From Pseudomonas pseudonitroreducens (GTDB lineage: Bacteria; Pseudomonadota; Gammaproteobacteria; Pseudomonadales; Pseudomonadaceae): a stretch of DNA of 64,000 nt. Under the pieces are notes generated by a model. It was not told the origin of the DNA. It saw only the letters and a program-made list of their open reading frames with translations, and searched no databases. Shown one piece after another: positions 27,738 through 37,013 of the stretch; position 1 is the first letter of the stretch; the number at the start of each line of letters is the position of its first letter. Where the stretch lies: contig NZ_BQHJ01000006.1 of NCBI RefSeq assembly GCF_021603645.1, forward strand, positions 248,001 through 312,000. The letters are read 5' to 3'. A program made the translations under genes and the position numbers.

Positions 27738-28222
27738 CGCGAATTGTTGGTGTCCATCCGCGACGGCAGGCGCTGCTGCTCCCAGCGCAGCAGTTCATGC
27801 TCCGAGTAGCCCAGCAGCGCAGCGGTCCGGGAACGGCTATCGGCGGCGTAGTGCTTCTCGCAGAAGCGCGCCACCTGCTCCGGTACGTGGTGCTGCAGCA
27901 GCTCCTGGGCACGCAGCGGACCTGCATACTGCAGGTAGCGCGGCAGCAGGCGGCTCCAGTTGGTGAACACATAGAGGTTGTGCAGCGCGATCTGTATCGA
28001 CAGCAACTCGAGTATCCGTTGCTCGAACTTCACTTTCGAACCCTGCAGGTTCTTGTTCAGTCGCACCACCATGTGGGCCACCGCCTCGTTGAGAAGGGTG
28101 CGAATCTCCTCGCTGGGAAGGCTGCGGATGACAATGTCGAGGCCATTCACGCGCACGCGGGTGTCGCTGCCCTCCACCCACAGGTGGGCCTCATGAGAGC
28201 GAAGGTAATCACGGACTTTCAT
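27722..28222 (-). CDS. Conserved hypothetical protein
   Basis: This is a 166-residue cytosolic protein without signal or membrane segments, not recognised as a named family. The N-terminal third is strand-rich (DYLRSHEAHLWVEGSDTRVR), the middle is helical (ELLSIQIALHNLYVFTNWSR), and the C-terminus has an HTH-like stretch (SRSRTAALLGYSEHELLRWE), which may be a DNA- or protein-binding helix pair. The ATG at 28222 is preferred over an upstream in-frame ATG because the extension looks non-coding. It is alone on its strand, with a tail-to-tail overlap with the deacetylase gene. Confidence 0.65.
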   Translation of the reverse strand: MKVRDYLRSHEAHLWVEGSDTRVRVNGLDIVIRSLPSEEIRTLLNEAVAHMVVRLNKNLQGSKVKFEQRILELLSIQIALHNLYVFTNWSRLLPRYLQYAGPLRAQELLQHHVPEQVARFCEKHYAADSRSRTAALLGYSEHELLRWEQQRLPSRMDTNNSRYRSS

Positions 28223-28532
28223 CGACAATCGGACCAAGGTTGCAAGAGGCCCGCATGCTGATGGATTCACAAAAGCGCCAACATCGGCGCAATCCCGATA
28301 ACCTGTAGGAATTCTCGCAACCCCCATCATTCAGGGTGCGGAAATCCACTTCCCCAGGCCTGCGGATTTTCCACGACAACGCTGCAGCGGACTGTGGATA
28401 AGCGCCGGAGAAGCGCCTGCCGCGCCCGCCCGCACAGGCTTCCGCAGGGCCGGACAAAAAATGCGCAACCGCCCCGCAGCGCCCCTGCGCTAGAATTGCG
28501 CCCTTTCCCGCACACCTTCGCCTGGCCCCTGC
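28223..28532 (+). promoter_or_regulatory. Intergenic region with candidate promoter for the flavoprotein gene
   Basis: This 310-bp divergent gap contains a -10-like TAGAAT at 28491-28496, 36 bp before the flavoprotein ATG, with no clear -35 box. Nothing else was recognised. Confidence 0.35.
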
Positions 28533-29774
28533 ATGACCGTATCGCGCCCCCTCGCCTCCCGTACCGCCCTCGTCATCGGCGGCGGCCCCGCCGGCCTGAT
28601 GGCGGCCGAAGTCCTGGCCAGTGCCGGCGTGCAGGTGGAACTGTTCGATGCCATGCCCTCGGTCGGGCGCAAGTTCCTGCTGGCCGGCGTCGGCGGCATG
28701 AACATCACCCACTCGGAAGCGCGCGAGCCGTTCCTGTCGCGCTACGGGAAGCGCGCGCAAACCCTGGCGCCGCTGATCGAGGCATTCGACAACCAGGCGC
28801 TGTGCGCGTGGATTCATGGCCTGGGCATCGACACCTTCGTCGGCACCTCCGGCCGCGTCTTCCCCAGCGACATGAAGGCCGCGCCGCTGCTGCGCGCCTG
28901 GCTCAAGCGCCTGCGCGAAGCCGGCGTGGTCATCCATACCCGCCACCGCTGGCTGGGCTGGGAGGTCAACGGCGCGCTGCTGATCGAAGGGCCGGAAGGC
29001 CAACGCAGCGTGACGGCCGACGCCACCGTGCTCGCCCTCGGCGGCGGCAGCTGGCAGCGCCTGGGCTCGGACGGCGCCTGGGTGCCGCTGCTGGCCGAAC
29101 GGGCTGTGGATATCGCGCCGCTGCGCCCGAGCAACTGCGGCTTCGAGGTGCAAGGCTGGAGCGAGTTCTTCCGCGACAAGTTCGCGGGAGCACCGGTCAA
29201 GCCGGTGGCGCTCTCGCTGGATGACGGCGCGCCGCGCCAGGGCGAATTCGTGGTTACCGCCGGCGGCATCGAAGGCAGCCTGGTCTATGCGCTGTCCTCT
29301 GCCATTCGCGAGCGAATCGAGCAGGCCGGCAGCGCCACGCTGAAGCTGGACCTGCTGCCCAACCGCAGCCTGGAACAGGTGGCGAAAGCCGTGGCGCAGC
29401 CGCGCGGCTCCAAGTCCATGGCCAATCACCTGCGCGGCCGCCTGGGCCTGGACGGTGTGCGCGCCGGGCTGCTGCGAGAGTTGTCCACAGCCGCCGACTA
29501 TGCCGACCCGCAGCGCCTTGCCGGCCTGATCAAGGCGCTGCCGCTGAGCGTGGTGCGCCCCCGTCCGCTGGACGAAGCCATCAGCAGCGCCGGTGGCGTG
29601 ACCTTCGAGGCGCTGGACGACTGCCTGATGCTCAAGGCACTGCCGGGCGTGTTCTGCGCCGGCGAAATGCTCGACTGGGAAGCGCCCACCGGCGGCTACC
29701 TGCTCACCGCCTGCTTCGCCAGCGGTCGCGCGGCCGGGCGCGGCGCGCTGGACTGGCTCGAAGCACAAGACTGA
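28533..29774 (+). CDS. FAD-dependent oxidoreductase, HI0933/TIGR03862 type
   Basis: A flavoprotein of 413 residues, cytosolic. The N-terminal dinucleotide-binding fold is clear (TALVIGGGPAGLMAAEVLAS), followed by FLLAGVGGMNITHSE, the family's own motif. The central VLALGGGSWQRLGSDG and the C-terminal GVFCAGEMLDWEAPTGGYLL complete the FAD site. Members of the HI0933 family (BaiN and relatives) are poorly characterised; some act on bile acids or tRNA-like substrates, but none can be assigned here. The start lacks a clear Shine-Dalgarno. Confidence 0.85.
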   Translation: MTVSRPLASRTALVIGGGPAGLMAAEVLASAGVQVELFDAMPSVGRKFLLAGVGGMNITHSEAREPFLSRYGKRAQTLAPLIEAFDNQALCAWIHGLGIDTFVGTSGRVFPSDMKAAPLLRAWLKRLREAGVVIHTRHRWLGWEVNGALLIEGPEGQRSVTADATVLALGGGSWQRLGSDGAWVPLLAERAVDIAPLRPSNCGFEVQGWSEFFRDKFAGAPVKPVALSLDDGAPRQGEFVVTAGGIEGSLVYALSSAIRERIEQAGSATLKLDLLPNRSLEQVAKAVAQPRGSKSMANHLRGRLGLDGVRAGLLRELSTAADYADPQRLAGLIKALPLSVVRPRPLDEAISSAGGVTFEALDDCLMLKALPGVFCAGEMLDWEAPTGGYLLTACFASGRAAGRGALDWLEAQD

Positions 29775-29834
29775 GCGCTGCACTTCCTGGAACCATAGTG
29801 CTAGATTCTCGACTCCCACTCAGGAGTCGCCTGC

Positions 29835-30440
29835 ATGCCGCTGACCTTCCGCCGCGCCCGCCCCGATGACGTCGACGCCGCCATCCCGCTGATCTACAGC
29901 GCCGGCCCCGACGCCTTCGACTACGCCTTCGCCCGCCCCGGCCGCAATAGCGCGCAGGACTTCCTGCGCTACGCCTTCGTCCAGGGCGGCGGGCAGTTCG
30001 GCTGGCGCCAGCACTGGGTCGGCGAACAGGACGGGCAAGTGGTCGCGGCCGGCACGGTGTTCGGCGGCGAAACGAACCTGGGCTACCTGCTGGCCGCTAC
30101 GCGGCAGATTCTCGGTTACTTCGGGCTGGGTTCGGCGGGGGTGATCCGCCGCGGCCTGCAATTGGAAAAAATCATCTGCCCGCCGCCCCGGCGGACGCTC
30201 TATCTCGCGCACCTGGGGGTGACCCCCAGCCTGCGCGGCGAAGGCCTCGGCAGCCAGCTGATCGAGCACTTCCTGCAGATCGGCCGCAGCAATGGCCTGC
30301 CCATGGCGGCGCTGGATGTCTCGGTGGCCAACCCCAAGGCCCAGGCACTCTACGAGCGTTTCGGCTTCGCGGTACAGGTGGAGCGTGTCTCGACGCTGCC
30401 GGGGGTCTCCAGCCATCGCTACATGCAGCGCCAGCTCTGA
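29835..30440 (+). CDS. GNAT family N-acetyltransferase
   Basis: A 201-residue acetyltransferase with the acetyl-CoA motif LAHLGVTPSLRGEGLGSQLI (about residues 118-137) and the final segment VANPKAQALYERFGFAVQVE. AGGAG lies 8 nt before the ATG. Substrate unknown. It follows the flavoprotein gene by 60 bp on the same strand and precedes a VOC gene. Confidence 0.85.
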   Translation: MPLTFRRARPDDVDAAIPLIYSAGPDAFDYAFARPGRNSAQDFLRYAFVQGGGQFGWRQHWVGEQDGQVVAAGTVFGGETNLGYLLAATRQILGYFGLGSAGVIRRGLQLEKIICPPPRRTLYLAHLGVTPSLRGEGLGSQLIEHFLQIGRSNGLPMAALDVSVANPKAQALYERFGFAVQVERVSTLPGVSSHRYMQRQL

Positions 30441-30534
30441 GCTAGACTCGCGGCCAGGCGCCCGCCAGAGGCGCCCGGATCCCGTAGAGAACACCGTCGA
30501 GAAGCCTGCTCACGACTTACCAGGAAGGTTGCCC

Positions 30535-30903
30535 ATGAGCACTGCCAGCGTTGAACTGAAAGTCTTCGTCCCCGCCCGCGATTTCGCGCTCTCCCAGCAG
30601 TTCTACAAGGACCTGGGATTCCTCTCGCCGTGGAACTCCGAGGAACTCGCCTACTTCCACCATGGCGATCACTGCGCCTTCCTGCTGCAGAACTACTACG
30701 TCAAGGAATTCGCCGAGAACCTGATGCTGCACCTGCTGGTGGAAGACGCCGACGCCTGGTACGCCAGGGTGCGCGACGCCGGCCTGGCCGAACGCTACGG
30801 CGTGCGCCTCGGCACGCCGGAAGACCAGCCGTGGAAGATGCGCGATTTCACCCTGCACGACCCGAGCGGCGTGCTCTGGCGGATCGGGCATAACCTCGAC
30901 TGA
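30535..30903 (+). CDS. VOC (glyoxalase/bleomycin-resistance) family protein
   Basis: A 122-residue single-module VOC protein (SVELKVFVPARDFALSQQFY at the start, LMLHLLVEDADAWYARV in the middle, DFTLHDPSGVLWRIGHNL at the end). The family includes glyoxalases, dioxygenases and antibiotic-binding proteins. Some metal-ligand positions are present (His and Glu are not all clear), so enzymatic activity is uncertain. AGGAAGG precedes the ATG at 30535. Confidence 0.8.
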   Translation: MSTASVELKVFVPARDFALSQQFYKDLGFLSPWNSEELAYFHHGDHCAFLLQNYYVKEFAENLMLHLLVEDADAWYARVRDAGLAERYGVRLGTPEDQPWKMRDFTLHDPSGVLWRIGHNLD

Positions 30904-30923
30904 CGCGTTCGCACGCGGTGTTC

Positions 30924-30998
30924 CTGTAGGAGCGGATTCATCCGCGATCCAGCCGCAAGGCCGGCCTGAAACCATCGCGGACAGAGTCCGCTCCTACA
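30924..30998. repeat. REP pair, GTAGGAGCGGA class
   Basis: CTGTAGGAGCGGATTCATCC and GGACAGAGTCCGCTCCTACA are inverted copies 35 bp apart, 3' of the VOC gene. Confidence 0.85.
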
Positions 30999-31023
30999 AG
31001 ACACTTCTGCGCTTGCGTCGGCC

Positions 31024-31134
31024 CTCACCCTAACCCTCTCCCTAGGGGAGAGGGGACGGTTCGGCGCAGGATGAAACGTCGGCAACAGTCGGCACGGACG
31101 GCTCCCTCTCCCCCTGGGAGAGGGCTGGGGTGAG
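31024..31134. repeat. CTCACCC...GGGGTGAG repeat
   Basis: This long inverted repeat runs from CTCACCCTAACCCTCTCCC to GGGAGAGGGCTGGGGTGAG, with a conserved middle (GGCGCAGGATGAAAC, GGCACGGACGGCTCCCTC). Related copies lie at 37014 and 45950. Confidence 0.85.
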
Positions 31135-31190
31135 GGGAAAGCATCGGCACGAGCTTCCCGAGAAAGACAGTTGCTCCTGACCTGAAGCGA

Positions 31191-32663
31191 TCACTTCAAG
31201 TACCAGCCCCAGGGCTGCTCGGAGATGTACTCGGTCACCTGCTTCACCTCCAGGTAGTTCTCCAGCCCCCACACGCCCAGCTCGCGGCCGATGCCGCTGT
31301 GCTTCATGCCGCCCCAGGGCGCCTGGGTGAAGGTGGGTTGCGAGCAGTTGACCCAGACGATCCCCGCCCGCAGCCCGTCCGCCACCCGCGCGGCGCGCTG
31401 CGGGTCGCCGGACATCACCGCGCCGGCCAGGCCGAAGCGGCTGTCGTTGGCCAGGCGCAGGGCCTCGGCCTCGGTCTTGAAGCGCTTCACGCAGAGCACC
31501 GGGCCGAAGATTTCCTCGCGCCAGATCAACGCGTCCTCGGCCGGCTCGTCGAAGATCGCCGGTTCGATGAACCAGCCCTGCTCCAGCCCCGCCGGGCGCT
31601 TGCCGCCGGTGAGCAAACGAGCGCCACCGGCGCGGCCCTTGTCGACGAAACCGAGCACCTTCTCGTGCTGCCCCTGGCTGACCAGTGGGCCGAGCAGCAC
31701 GCCCGGCTCCATGCCGTTGCCGATGCTGATGGCACGGGAGGCTTCCACCAGCCGCTCGATCAGGCGCGGGGCAATGCCCTCCTGCACCAGCAGGCGCGAG
31801 GTGGCGCTGCACACCTGGCCCTGGTTCCAGAAGATGCCGAAGAGAATCCATTCCACCGCCGCCTCGACATCGCTGTCATCGAAGATGATGAAGGCCGACT
31901 TGCCGCCCAGCTCCAGGCTGACGTTCTTGATGTCCTGGGCCGCCGCCGACATGATCCGCGAGCCGGTCGGCACGCTGCCGGTGAAGGCCAGCTTGTCCAC
32001 GCCCGGATGCTGGCTCAGCGGCCCGCCGGCCTCCGCGCCCAGCCCTGGCAGCACGTTCAGCACGCCGGCCGGCAGCCCGATGGCATCTGCGGCAGCGGCC
32101 AGTTCCAGCGCGCTCAACGGCGTCAGCTCGGACGGCTTGAGCACGCAGGTGGCGCCTGCCGCCAGGGCCGGCGCGACCTTCCAGGCCGCCATCAGCAGCG
32201 GGTAGTTCCAGGGGATGATCTGCCCGGCCACGCCCACCGGTTCCTGGCGGATACGGCAGCGGAAGCGCTCGTCGGGCAGTGGCAGAATCTGGTCCTGACG
32301 CTCGTCCAGTTCCCGCGCCAGCTCGGCGTAGTAGCGGAAGCAGCCGATGGCGTCGGCCACATCCCACTGCGCCTCGGGCAGCGGCTTGCCGTTGTCGCGC
32401 ACTTCCAGTTCGGCCAGCGAGTCCTGGTTGCGCGCAAGCTCCTCGGCCAGCGCCTCCAGCCATTCGGCGCGCTCGCTGCCACGGCTCTGCCCCCAGCCAC
32501 GATTGAACGCGGTACGCGCCGCGCGCACCGCGTGGTCGACGTCTTCCTCGGTGGCCGCCGGCACTTCGCGCAGCGGCTGGCCGGTGGCCGGGTCGTAGCT
32601 GGTGAAACGGCCGCCCAGGTCCGGCCTGACCCACTGCCCGTTGATGTAGAGCTGCTCGCGCAT
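31191..32663 (-). CDS. NAD(P)-dependent aldehyde dehydrogenase (betaine/amino-aldehyde type)
   Basis: The enzyme oxidises an aldehyde to the acid. It has 490 residues and is full length, with the ALDH pattern: IIPWNYPLLMAAWKVAPALA, FTGSVPTGSRIM, ELGGKSAFIIFDD (general-base Glu), and NQGQVCSATSRLLV (catalytic Cys). The C-terminal QPWGWYLK and YYAELARELDER fit betaine-aldehyde/aminoaldehyde dehydrogenases. It is the last gene of the polyamine-type transporter operon, 25 bp after the second permease, so an amino-aldehyde from an imported amine is the likely substrate. The exact substrate cannot be told. Confidence 0.88.
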   Translation of the reverse strand: MREQLYINGQWVRPDLGGRFTSYDPATGQPLREVPAATEEDVDHAVRAARTAFNRGWGQSRGSERAEWLEALAEELARNQDSLAELEVRDNGKPLPEAQWDVADAIGCFRYYAELARELDERQDQILPLPDERFRCRIRQEPVGVAGQIIPWNYPLLMAAWKVAPALAAGATCVLKPSELTPLSALELAAAADAIGLPAGVLNVLPGLGAEAGGPLSQHPGVDKLAFTGSVPTGSRIMSAAAQDIKNVSLELGGKSAFIIFDDSDVEAAVEWILFGIFWNQGQVCSATSRLLVQEGIAPRLIERLVEASRAISIGNGMEPGVLLGPLVSQGQHEKVLGFVDKGRAGGARLLTGGKRPAGLEQGWFIEPAIFDEPAEDALIWREEIFGPVLCVKRFKTEAEALRLANDSRFGLAGAVMSGDPQRAARVADGLRAGIVWVNCSQPTFTQAPWGGMKHSGIGRELGVWGLENYLEVKQVTEYISEQPWGWYLK

Positions 32664-32688
32664 CCTCGAGTCTCCTTGAAGTCGGCCC

Positions 32689-33507
32689 TCAGGCGGCCTG
32701 AACGCCGGTGCGGCGGTTCTGCAGGTAGCGGGAGGTGAACAGCAGCGCCAGCGAGGCGCAGATGATCACCGTGGAGATGGCGTTGATCTCCGGCGTGATG
32801 CCGCGGCGGATCGACGAGAAGATGTAGATCGGCAGCGTGGTTTCCGAGCCGGCGACGAAGAAGGCGATGATGAAATCGTCGAAGCTGAAGGTGAACGCCA
32901 GCAGGAAGCCGGCGAGGATGGCCGGGGCGATCTGCGGCAGGGTCACCCGCCAGAAGGTGTCCAGCGGCGGCGCGTAGAGGTCGGCGGAGGCTTCCAGCAG
33001 CGACTTGTCCATCGCCTCGACACGGGTGCGGACGATCACCATCACCAGCGCCATGGTGAACAGCGAGTGCGCCGCCACCACAGTGCCGAAGCCCATGTTG
33101 AGTTTCGGCAAACCCATGTCCAGCAGCGCCAGCAGCGGGTTGAGCACGTCGAACAGGGTGATGAAGGCGATCAGCGTGGCGATGCCGATGACGATGCCCG
33201 GCACGATGATCGCGCAGTAGGTCAGCGCGTCGAACAGCAGGCGCACGCGCTTGCCCACGCGTTGCAGGCCGAACACCGCAAGCGTGCCGAACAACGTGGC
33301 GATCAGCGCCGAGCAGAAGGCGATCAGCGCGCTGTTGCCCAGGGCCTCCATGATGAACGGGTTACCGAAGGCGCGGCCGAACCACTGCACCGAGCAGCAC
33401 TGGAAGCTCAGCCCGCTGCGCCCGGCGTTGAAGGCGAAGAGCATGATCAGCGCGATGGGCGCGTAGAGGAACAGGTAGACCGAGGTGGAGTAACTGCGCA
33501 GCCACAT
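32689..33507 (-). CDS. ABC transporter permease, PotC-like
   Basis: An inner-membrane subunit of a polyamine-type importer, 272 residues with six membrane segments. The EAA loop that contacts the ATPase is LLEASADLYAPPLDTFWRVT LPQI (about residues 175-197). The C-terminal segment ends in RYLQNRRTGVQAA. It follows the first permease by 1 bp and precedes the aldehyde dehydrogenase. Confidence 0.9.
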   Translation of the reverse strand: MWLRSYSTSVYLFLYAPIALIMLFAFNAGRSGLSFQCCSVQWFGRAFGNPFIMEALGNSALIAFCSALIATLFGTLAVFGLQRVGKRVRLLFDALTYCAIIVPGIVIGIATLIAFITLFDVLNPLLALLDMGLPKLNMGFGTVVAAHSLFTMALVMVIVRTRVEAMDKSLLEASADLYAPPLDTFWRVTLPQIAPAILAGFLLAFTFSFDDFIIAFFVAGSETTLPIYIFSSIRRGITPEINAISTVIICASLALLFTSRYLQNRRTGVQAA

Positions 33508-33508
33508 G

Positions 33509-34420
33509 TCAGAGCACTCCGTCGTTGCGTGAGCCGCCGTAGCGCGCCACGAGTTTCAGGTAGATGCCGATGATCGCCAGCATCATCGCCACCAGGGTCA
33601 TCGCCACCGCGCTGCCGAACGGCCAGTTGCGTGATTGCAGGAACAGGTCGACCAGTGCGTTGCCGACGAAGAACACCTTGCCGCCACCGAGGATCGCCGG
33701 GATCAGGAATTCGCCCATGAGCAGGATGAACACCAGCATCACCCCGGTGATCACCCCCGGCGCGGACAGCGGCAGGGTCACCCGGCGGAAGGTCTCGAAG
33801 GCGCTCGCGCCGAGGTCGCCGGAGGCTTCCAGCAGGCGCTTGTCGAGCTTCTCCAGGGTCACGTAGATGGGGAACACCATCAGCGGCAGGTAGCCGTAGA
33901 CGATGCCGATCAGCACCGCATAGGGCGTGTTGATCAGGCGCACGTCGGCGATGCCGAAGCTCTCCAGCAGCGCGGGAATGCCGCGGCCGCTGAGGATGAA
34001 GATCCAGGCGTAGGTGCGGATCAGGAAGCTGGTCCAGAACGGCACGATGACCAGCGTGAGCAGCAGCGACTTGTTGCGCCGCACCTTCACCGCCAGGAAG
34101 TAGGCCAGCGGGTAGGCTGCCAGCAGGCAGGCCAGGGTGCCCAGCGGCGCCAGGGTCAGGGTGTTCCAGAAGGCCTGGGCGCGGGAACCGAGGTTCAGGT
34201 AGTTCTCCAGCGTCAGGCCGCCGCCGTAGCCGCCCACGGCGCTGCGCTCGCCGAAGCTGAAGACCAGGATGATCACCAGCGGCATCAGCAGTAGCAGCAG
34301 GAACCACAGGGTGGACGGCAGGAGCAGCAGGAGCGTGACGCGCCGGCCGAGGCTTTTCGCGCGCGAGACCGCGGGCGTCGCCTGGGTCTGTGGCAACGGG
34401 GCGCTGACAGCGATGTTCAT
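33509..34420 (-). CDS. ABC transporter permease, PotB-like
   Basis: The partner inner-membrane permease, 303 residues from the ATG at 34420 (AGGGA 8 nt upstream). A cytosolic N-terminal tail leads to six membrane segments (VTLLLLLPSTLWFLLLLLMP is the first). The EAA loop is LLEASGDLGASAFETFRRVT. The in-frame ATGs further upstream fall in or next to repeat DNA and are less likely starts. Confidence 0.9.
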   Translation of the reverse strand: MNIAVSAPLPQTQATPAVSRAKSLGRRVTLLLLLPSTLWFLLLLLMPLVIILVFSFGERSAVGGYGGGLTLENYLNLGSRAQAFWNTLTLAPLGTLACLLAAYPLAYFLAVKVRRNKSLLLTLVIVPFWTSFLIRTYAWIFILSGRGIPALLESFGIADVRLINTPYAVLIGIVYGYLPLMVFPIYVTLEKLDKRLLEASGDLGASAFETFRRVTLPLSAPGVITGVMLVFILLMGEFLIPAILGGGKVFFVGNALVDLFLQSRNWPFGSAVAMTLVAMMLAIIGIYLKLVARYGGSRNDGVL

Positions 34421-34455
34421 GTTCGATTCCCTACGCATGGAGTTACGCAGTTCCC

Positions 34456-34565
34456 CTGTAGGAGCGAGGGGGACGCCATCGTTATTGCTCGCGAACCCGC
34501 CCAGCTCAGAACTGCCGGGAAAAGCGTTCGCGAGCAAGGGCTAGGCGCCCCCCTCGTTCCTACAC
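34456..34565. repeat. REP pair with diverged spacer in the transporter operon
   Basis: CTGTAGGAGCGAGGGGGACG and CGCCCCCCTCGTTCCTACAC are inverted ends. The inner arms are GCTCGCGAACCCG and CGTTCGCGAGCAAG. It lies between the binding-protein and PotB-like genes, so it is transcribed within the operon. Confidence 0.8.
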
Positions 34566-34576
34566 GAAAGGCATCC

Positions 34577-35719
34577 TCAGGCGGCCTTGAACCGCGCCAT
34601 CAGTTCGGCGCGCACCGGGCTGGTAAGGGTCGCCGCGGCGCCGAACTCCAGCGGTGACAGACGCTCGGCTGCCGGGTACATGATCGGGTCGTCGAGCATC
34701 TCCTTGGAGAGCAGCGCGTCGACGCGCTTGTCGCCGCTCGGGTAGCCGTGGGAGAGCACCTCCAGCTTGTTGTGCTGCGGGTCGAGCAGGTAGTTGATGA
34801 ACGCGTAGGCGGCATCCTTGTGCTCGGCGCTCTTGGGTATGGCGAAAAAGTCGCTCCAGATCTCGCCGCCTTCCTTGCCCAGCACGAAGGTCATGTCCGG
34901 GTTGTCGCGGTGCAGCTGGGAGGCGTCGCCGGTCCAGGCCATGGCCATCCAGGCATCGCCGTTGCGCAGCGAGGGCTGGATGTCGGAGTTGATCGCGAAC
35001 AGGTGCGGCTTGGCCTGGATCAGCAGCTTCTCGGCCTCGGCCAGTTCCTTCGGGTCCAGCGAATTGAAGCTGTAGCCGTAGTACTTGAGTGCGTTGCCGA
35101 TGGCGGTGAGCTGGTAGTCGTGGACGATGGTGCGACCCGAGGCGCTGGTCAGGGTGAGGTCCCAGAACTGCTTCCAGGAATCCGGGCTGCCCTTCACGCG
35201 GCTGGCGTCATAGACGATGCCGGTGGTGCCCCAGTTCTTCGGCACCGCGTAGACCTTGCCGTCCACCGTGCCCTGGGCCATGAAGCGTTCCTCGAAGGCC
35301 TTGGGGTCGAAGTTGGGGATGCGCGACAGGTCCAGCGGCTCGATCAGTCCGAGCTGCACGTAGGTGCTGATGGTGTAGTTGGTCGGCACGAAGACGTCCC
35401 AGCCGCTGCCGCCGGCCTGCAGCTTGGCGAGCATCTCCTCGTTGGAGCCGAAGACGTTCATCTGCACCCGCGCGCCGGTCGACTTGGCAAAGGCGTCGAA
35501 GTTTTCCTGGCTGTGGTAGTTCGGCCAGGTGGCCAGCGCCAGGCGGTCACCGATATTGCTGCCCTCGGCCGCGTAGGCCTTGCCGGTCAGCAGGCCGGGG
35601 GTGTTGGCGGCGACCACCGCCATCGCCAGCCCCAGCCCGGTCTTGCCGAGAAAGTCGCGCCGCGTGATGGAGCCGTTTTCCCAGCTGCGCATGGTCTTGA
35701 TGAAGCTCTTCTTGTCCAT
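34577..35719 (-). CDS. Periplasmic substrate-binding protein, PotD/PotF family
   Basis: The protein captures the amine substrate for the importer. It has 380 residues. The N-terminus has a twin-arginine signal, SITRRDFLGKTGLGL, with cleavage likely after KAYA near residue 50; E. coli PotD instead uses Sec. The mature part has the family pattern LALATWPNYHSQENFDAFAK, GGSGWDVFVPTNYTISTYVQ, VPKNWGTTGIVYD and AWTGDASQLHRDNPDMTFVL. The ATG at 35719 has GGGGAG 5 nt upstream. Ligand choice among putrescine, spermidine or related amines cannot be read from the sequence. Confidence 0.9.
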   Translation of the reverse strand: MDKKSFIKTMRSWENGSITRRDFLGKTGLGLAMAVVAANTPGLLTGKAYAAEGSNIGDRLALATWPNYHSQENFDAFAKSTGARVQMNVFGSNEEMLAKLQAGGSGWDVFVPTNYTISTYVQLGLIEPLDLSRIPNFDPKAFEERFMAQGTVDGKVYAVPKNWGTTGIVYDASRVKGSPDSWKQFWDLTLTSASGRTIVHDYQLTAIGNALKYYGYSFNSLDPKELAEAEKLLIQAKPHLFAINSDIQPSLRNGDAWMAMAWTGDASQLHRDNPDMTFVLGKEGGEIWSDFFAIPKSAEHKDAAYAFINYLLDPQHNKLEVLSHGYPSGDKRVDALLSKEMLDDPIMYPAAERLSPLEFGAAATLTSPVRAELMARFKAA

Positions 35720-35779
35720 CGTCACTCCCCGCCTGTCTGCTGATTGTCGTTATGCTTGGATCGTCGGGCCGAGCCCGGT

Positions 35780-36895
35780 TCAAAGGGCCATGGCCAGGCC
35801 ACTGGCCTGGTTCCAGCCGACCTGCACCGGCGCGCCGTGCTCGAAGGCTTCGGCCTCGCCGCCGGCCTTGCGCGGCACACGCACGCAGACGATGCCGAAG
35901 GCGTCGGTACGCACGCGGTATTCGGTGACGTTGCCCAGGTAGATGCGGTCCTCGACGCGGCCCTTCAGGCGCACTTCGCGCTGCAGTTCCGAATCGACGG
36001 CGGCGATGCCGACCAGCTCGGGGCGCACGGCGATGCAGCCTTCGGCCTGGAGCGCGAGCGAGGGGCCGGTCGGCGTCGGCGGGCTGCTCAGTTCCAGCCC
36101 GGCCGGGGTGCCCAGCACCACGCGGCCGCCATCGAGGCGGCGGACGGTGCCGGCGAACAGGTTGGACTCGCCGATGAAGTCCGCCACGTAGCGGCTCGCC
36201 GGGGTCTCGTAGAGGGCTTCGGGAGTGGCGGTCTGGATGATCAGGCCGTCCTTCATGATGCTGATGCTGTCGCTCATCGACAGCGCTTCTTCCTGGTCGT
36301 GGGTGACCAGCACGAAGGTGATGCCGACCTCGCGCTGCAGGCGCAGCAGCTCGGACTGCATTTCCTTGCGCAGCTTGCGGTCCAGCGCCGCCAGCGGCTC
36401 GTCGAGCAGCAGCACGGTAGGCTTGTTCACCAGGGCGCGGGCCAGCGCCACGCGCTGCTGCTGGCCGCCGGAAAGCTCGTGGGGCTTGCGCGCGCCGAAG
36501 CCGGAGAGGCGGACCATCTCCAGCGCCTCGTCGGCCATGCGGCGCTGCTGCGCGCGGTCCGGGCGCGGCGTGCGGTAGCGCAGGCCATAGGCGATGTTTT
36601 CGGCCACCGTCAGGTGCGGGAACAGCGCGTAGTGCTGGAACACCATGTTCACCGCACGCTGGTGCGCCGGCACCCCGGCCACCGCCTGGCCGGCCAGCAG
36701 CACCTCGCCTTCGCTGGGCTGCTCGAAGCCGGCGATCATCCGCAGGGTGGTGGTCTTGCCGCAGCCGGAGCTGCCGAGGAAGGAGTGGAAAGCGCCGCGC
36801 TTGACCTTGAAGCTCAGCCCGTTAACCGCCGGCACGCTGCCGTAGCGCTTGACCACGTTACGGAATTCGATATCGACATCCTGACCGCTTTCCAT
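35780..36895 (-). CDS. ABC transporter ATP-binding protein, PotA-like
   Basis: The ATPase of the polyamine-type importer, 371 residues, first gene of the operon. Walker A is LGSSGCGKTTT, the signature is HELSGGQQQRVALAR, Walker B is VLLLDEPLAALD, and the switch His is in LVTHDQEEAL. A C-terminal TOBE/regulatory domain (about 280-370) follows. The gene order ATPase, binding protein, two permeases differs from E. coli potABCD, where the binding protein is last. Confidence 0.93.
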   Translation of the reverse strand: MESGQDVDIEFRNVVKRYGSVPAVNGLSFKVKRGAFHSFLGSSGCGKTTTLRMIAGFEQPSEGEVLLAGQAVAGVPAHQRAVNMVFQHYALFPHLTVAENIAYGLRYRTPRPDRAQQRRMADEALEMVRLSGFGARKPHELSGGQQQRVALARALVNKPTVLLLDEPLAALDRKLRKEMQSELLRLQREVGITFVLVTHDQEEALSMSDSISIMKDGLIIQTATPEALYETPASRYVADFIGESNLFAGTVRRLDGGRVVLGTPAGLELSSPPTPTGPSLALQAEGCIAVRPELVGIAAVDSELQREVRLKGRVEDRIYLGNVTEYRVRTDAFGIVCVRVPRKAGGEAEAFEHGAPVQVGWNQASGLAMAL

Positions 36896-37013
36896 CACCG
36901 CGCTCCCACCTTGTTCTTGTTGGTGGTCACGCTAACAACCGGGGTTTCGGGGTGTATATATCCCTCGGGGGATAGATGGCGGGATTGGATCGTGCCTACC
37001 GGATCAAAAGCCC

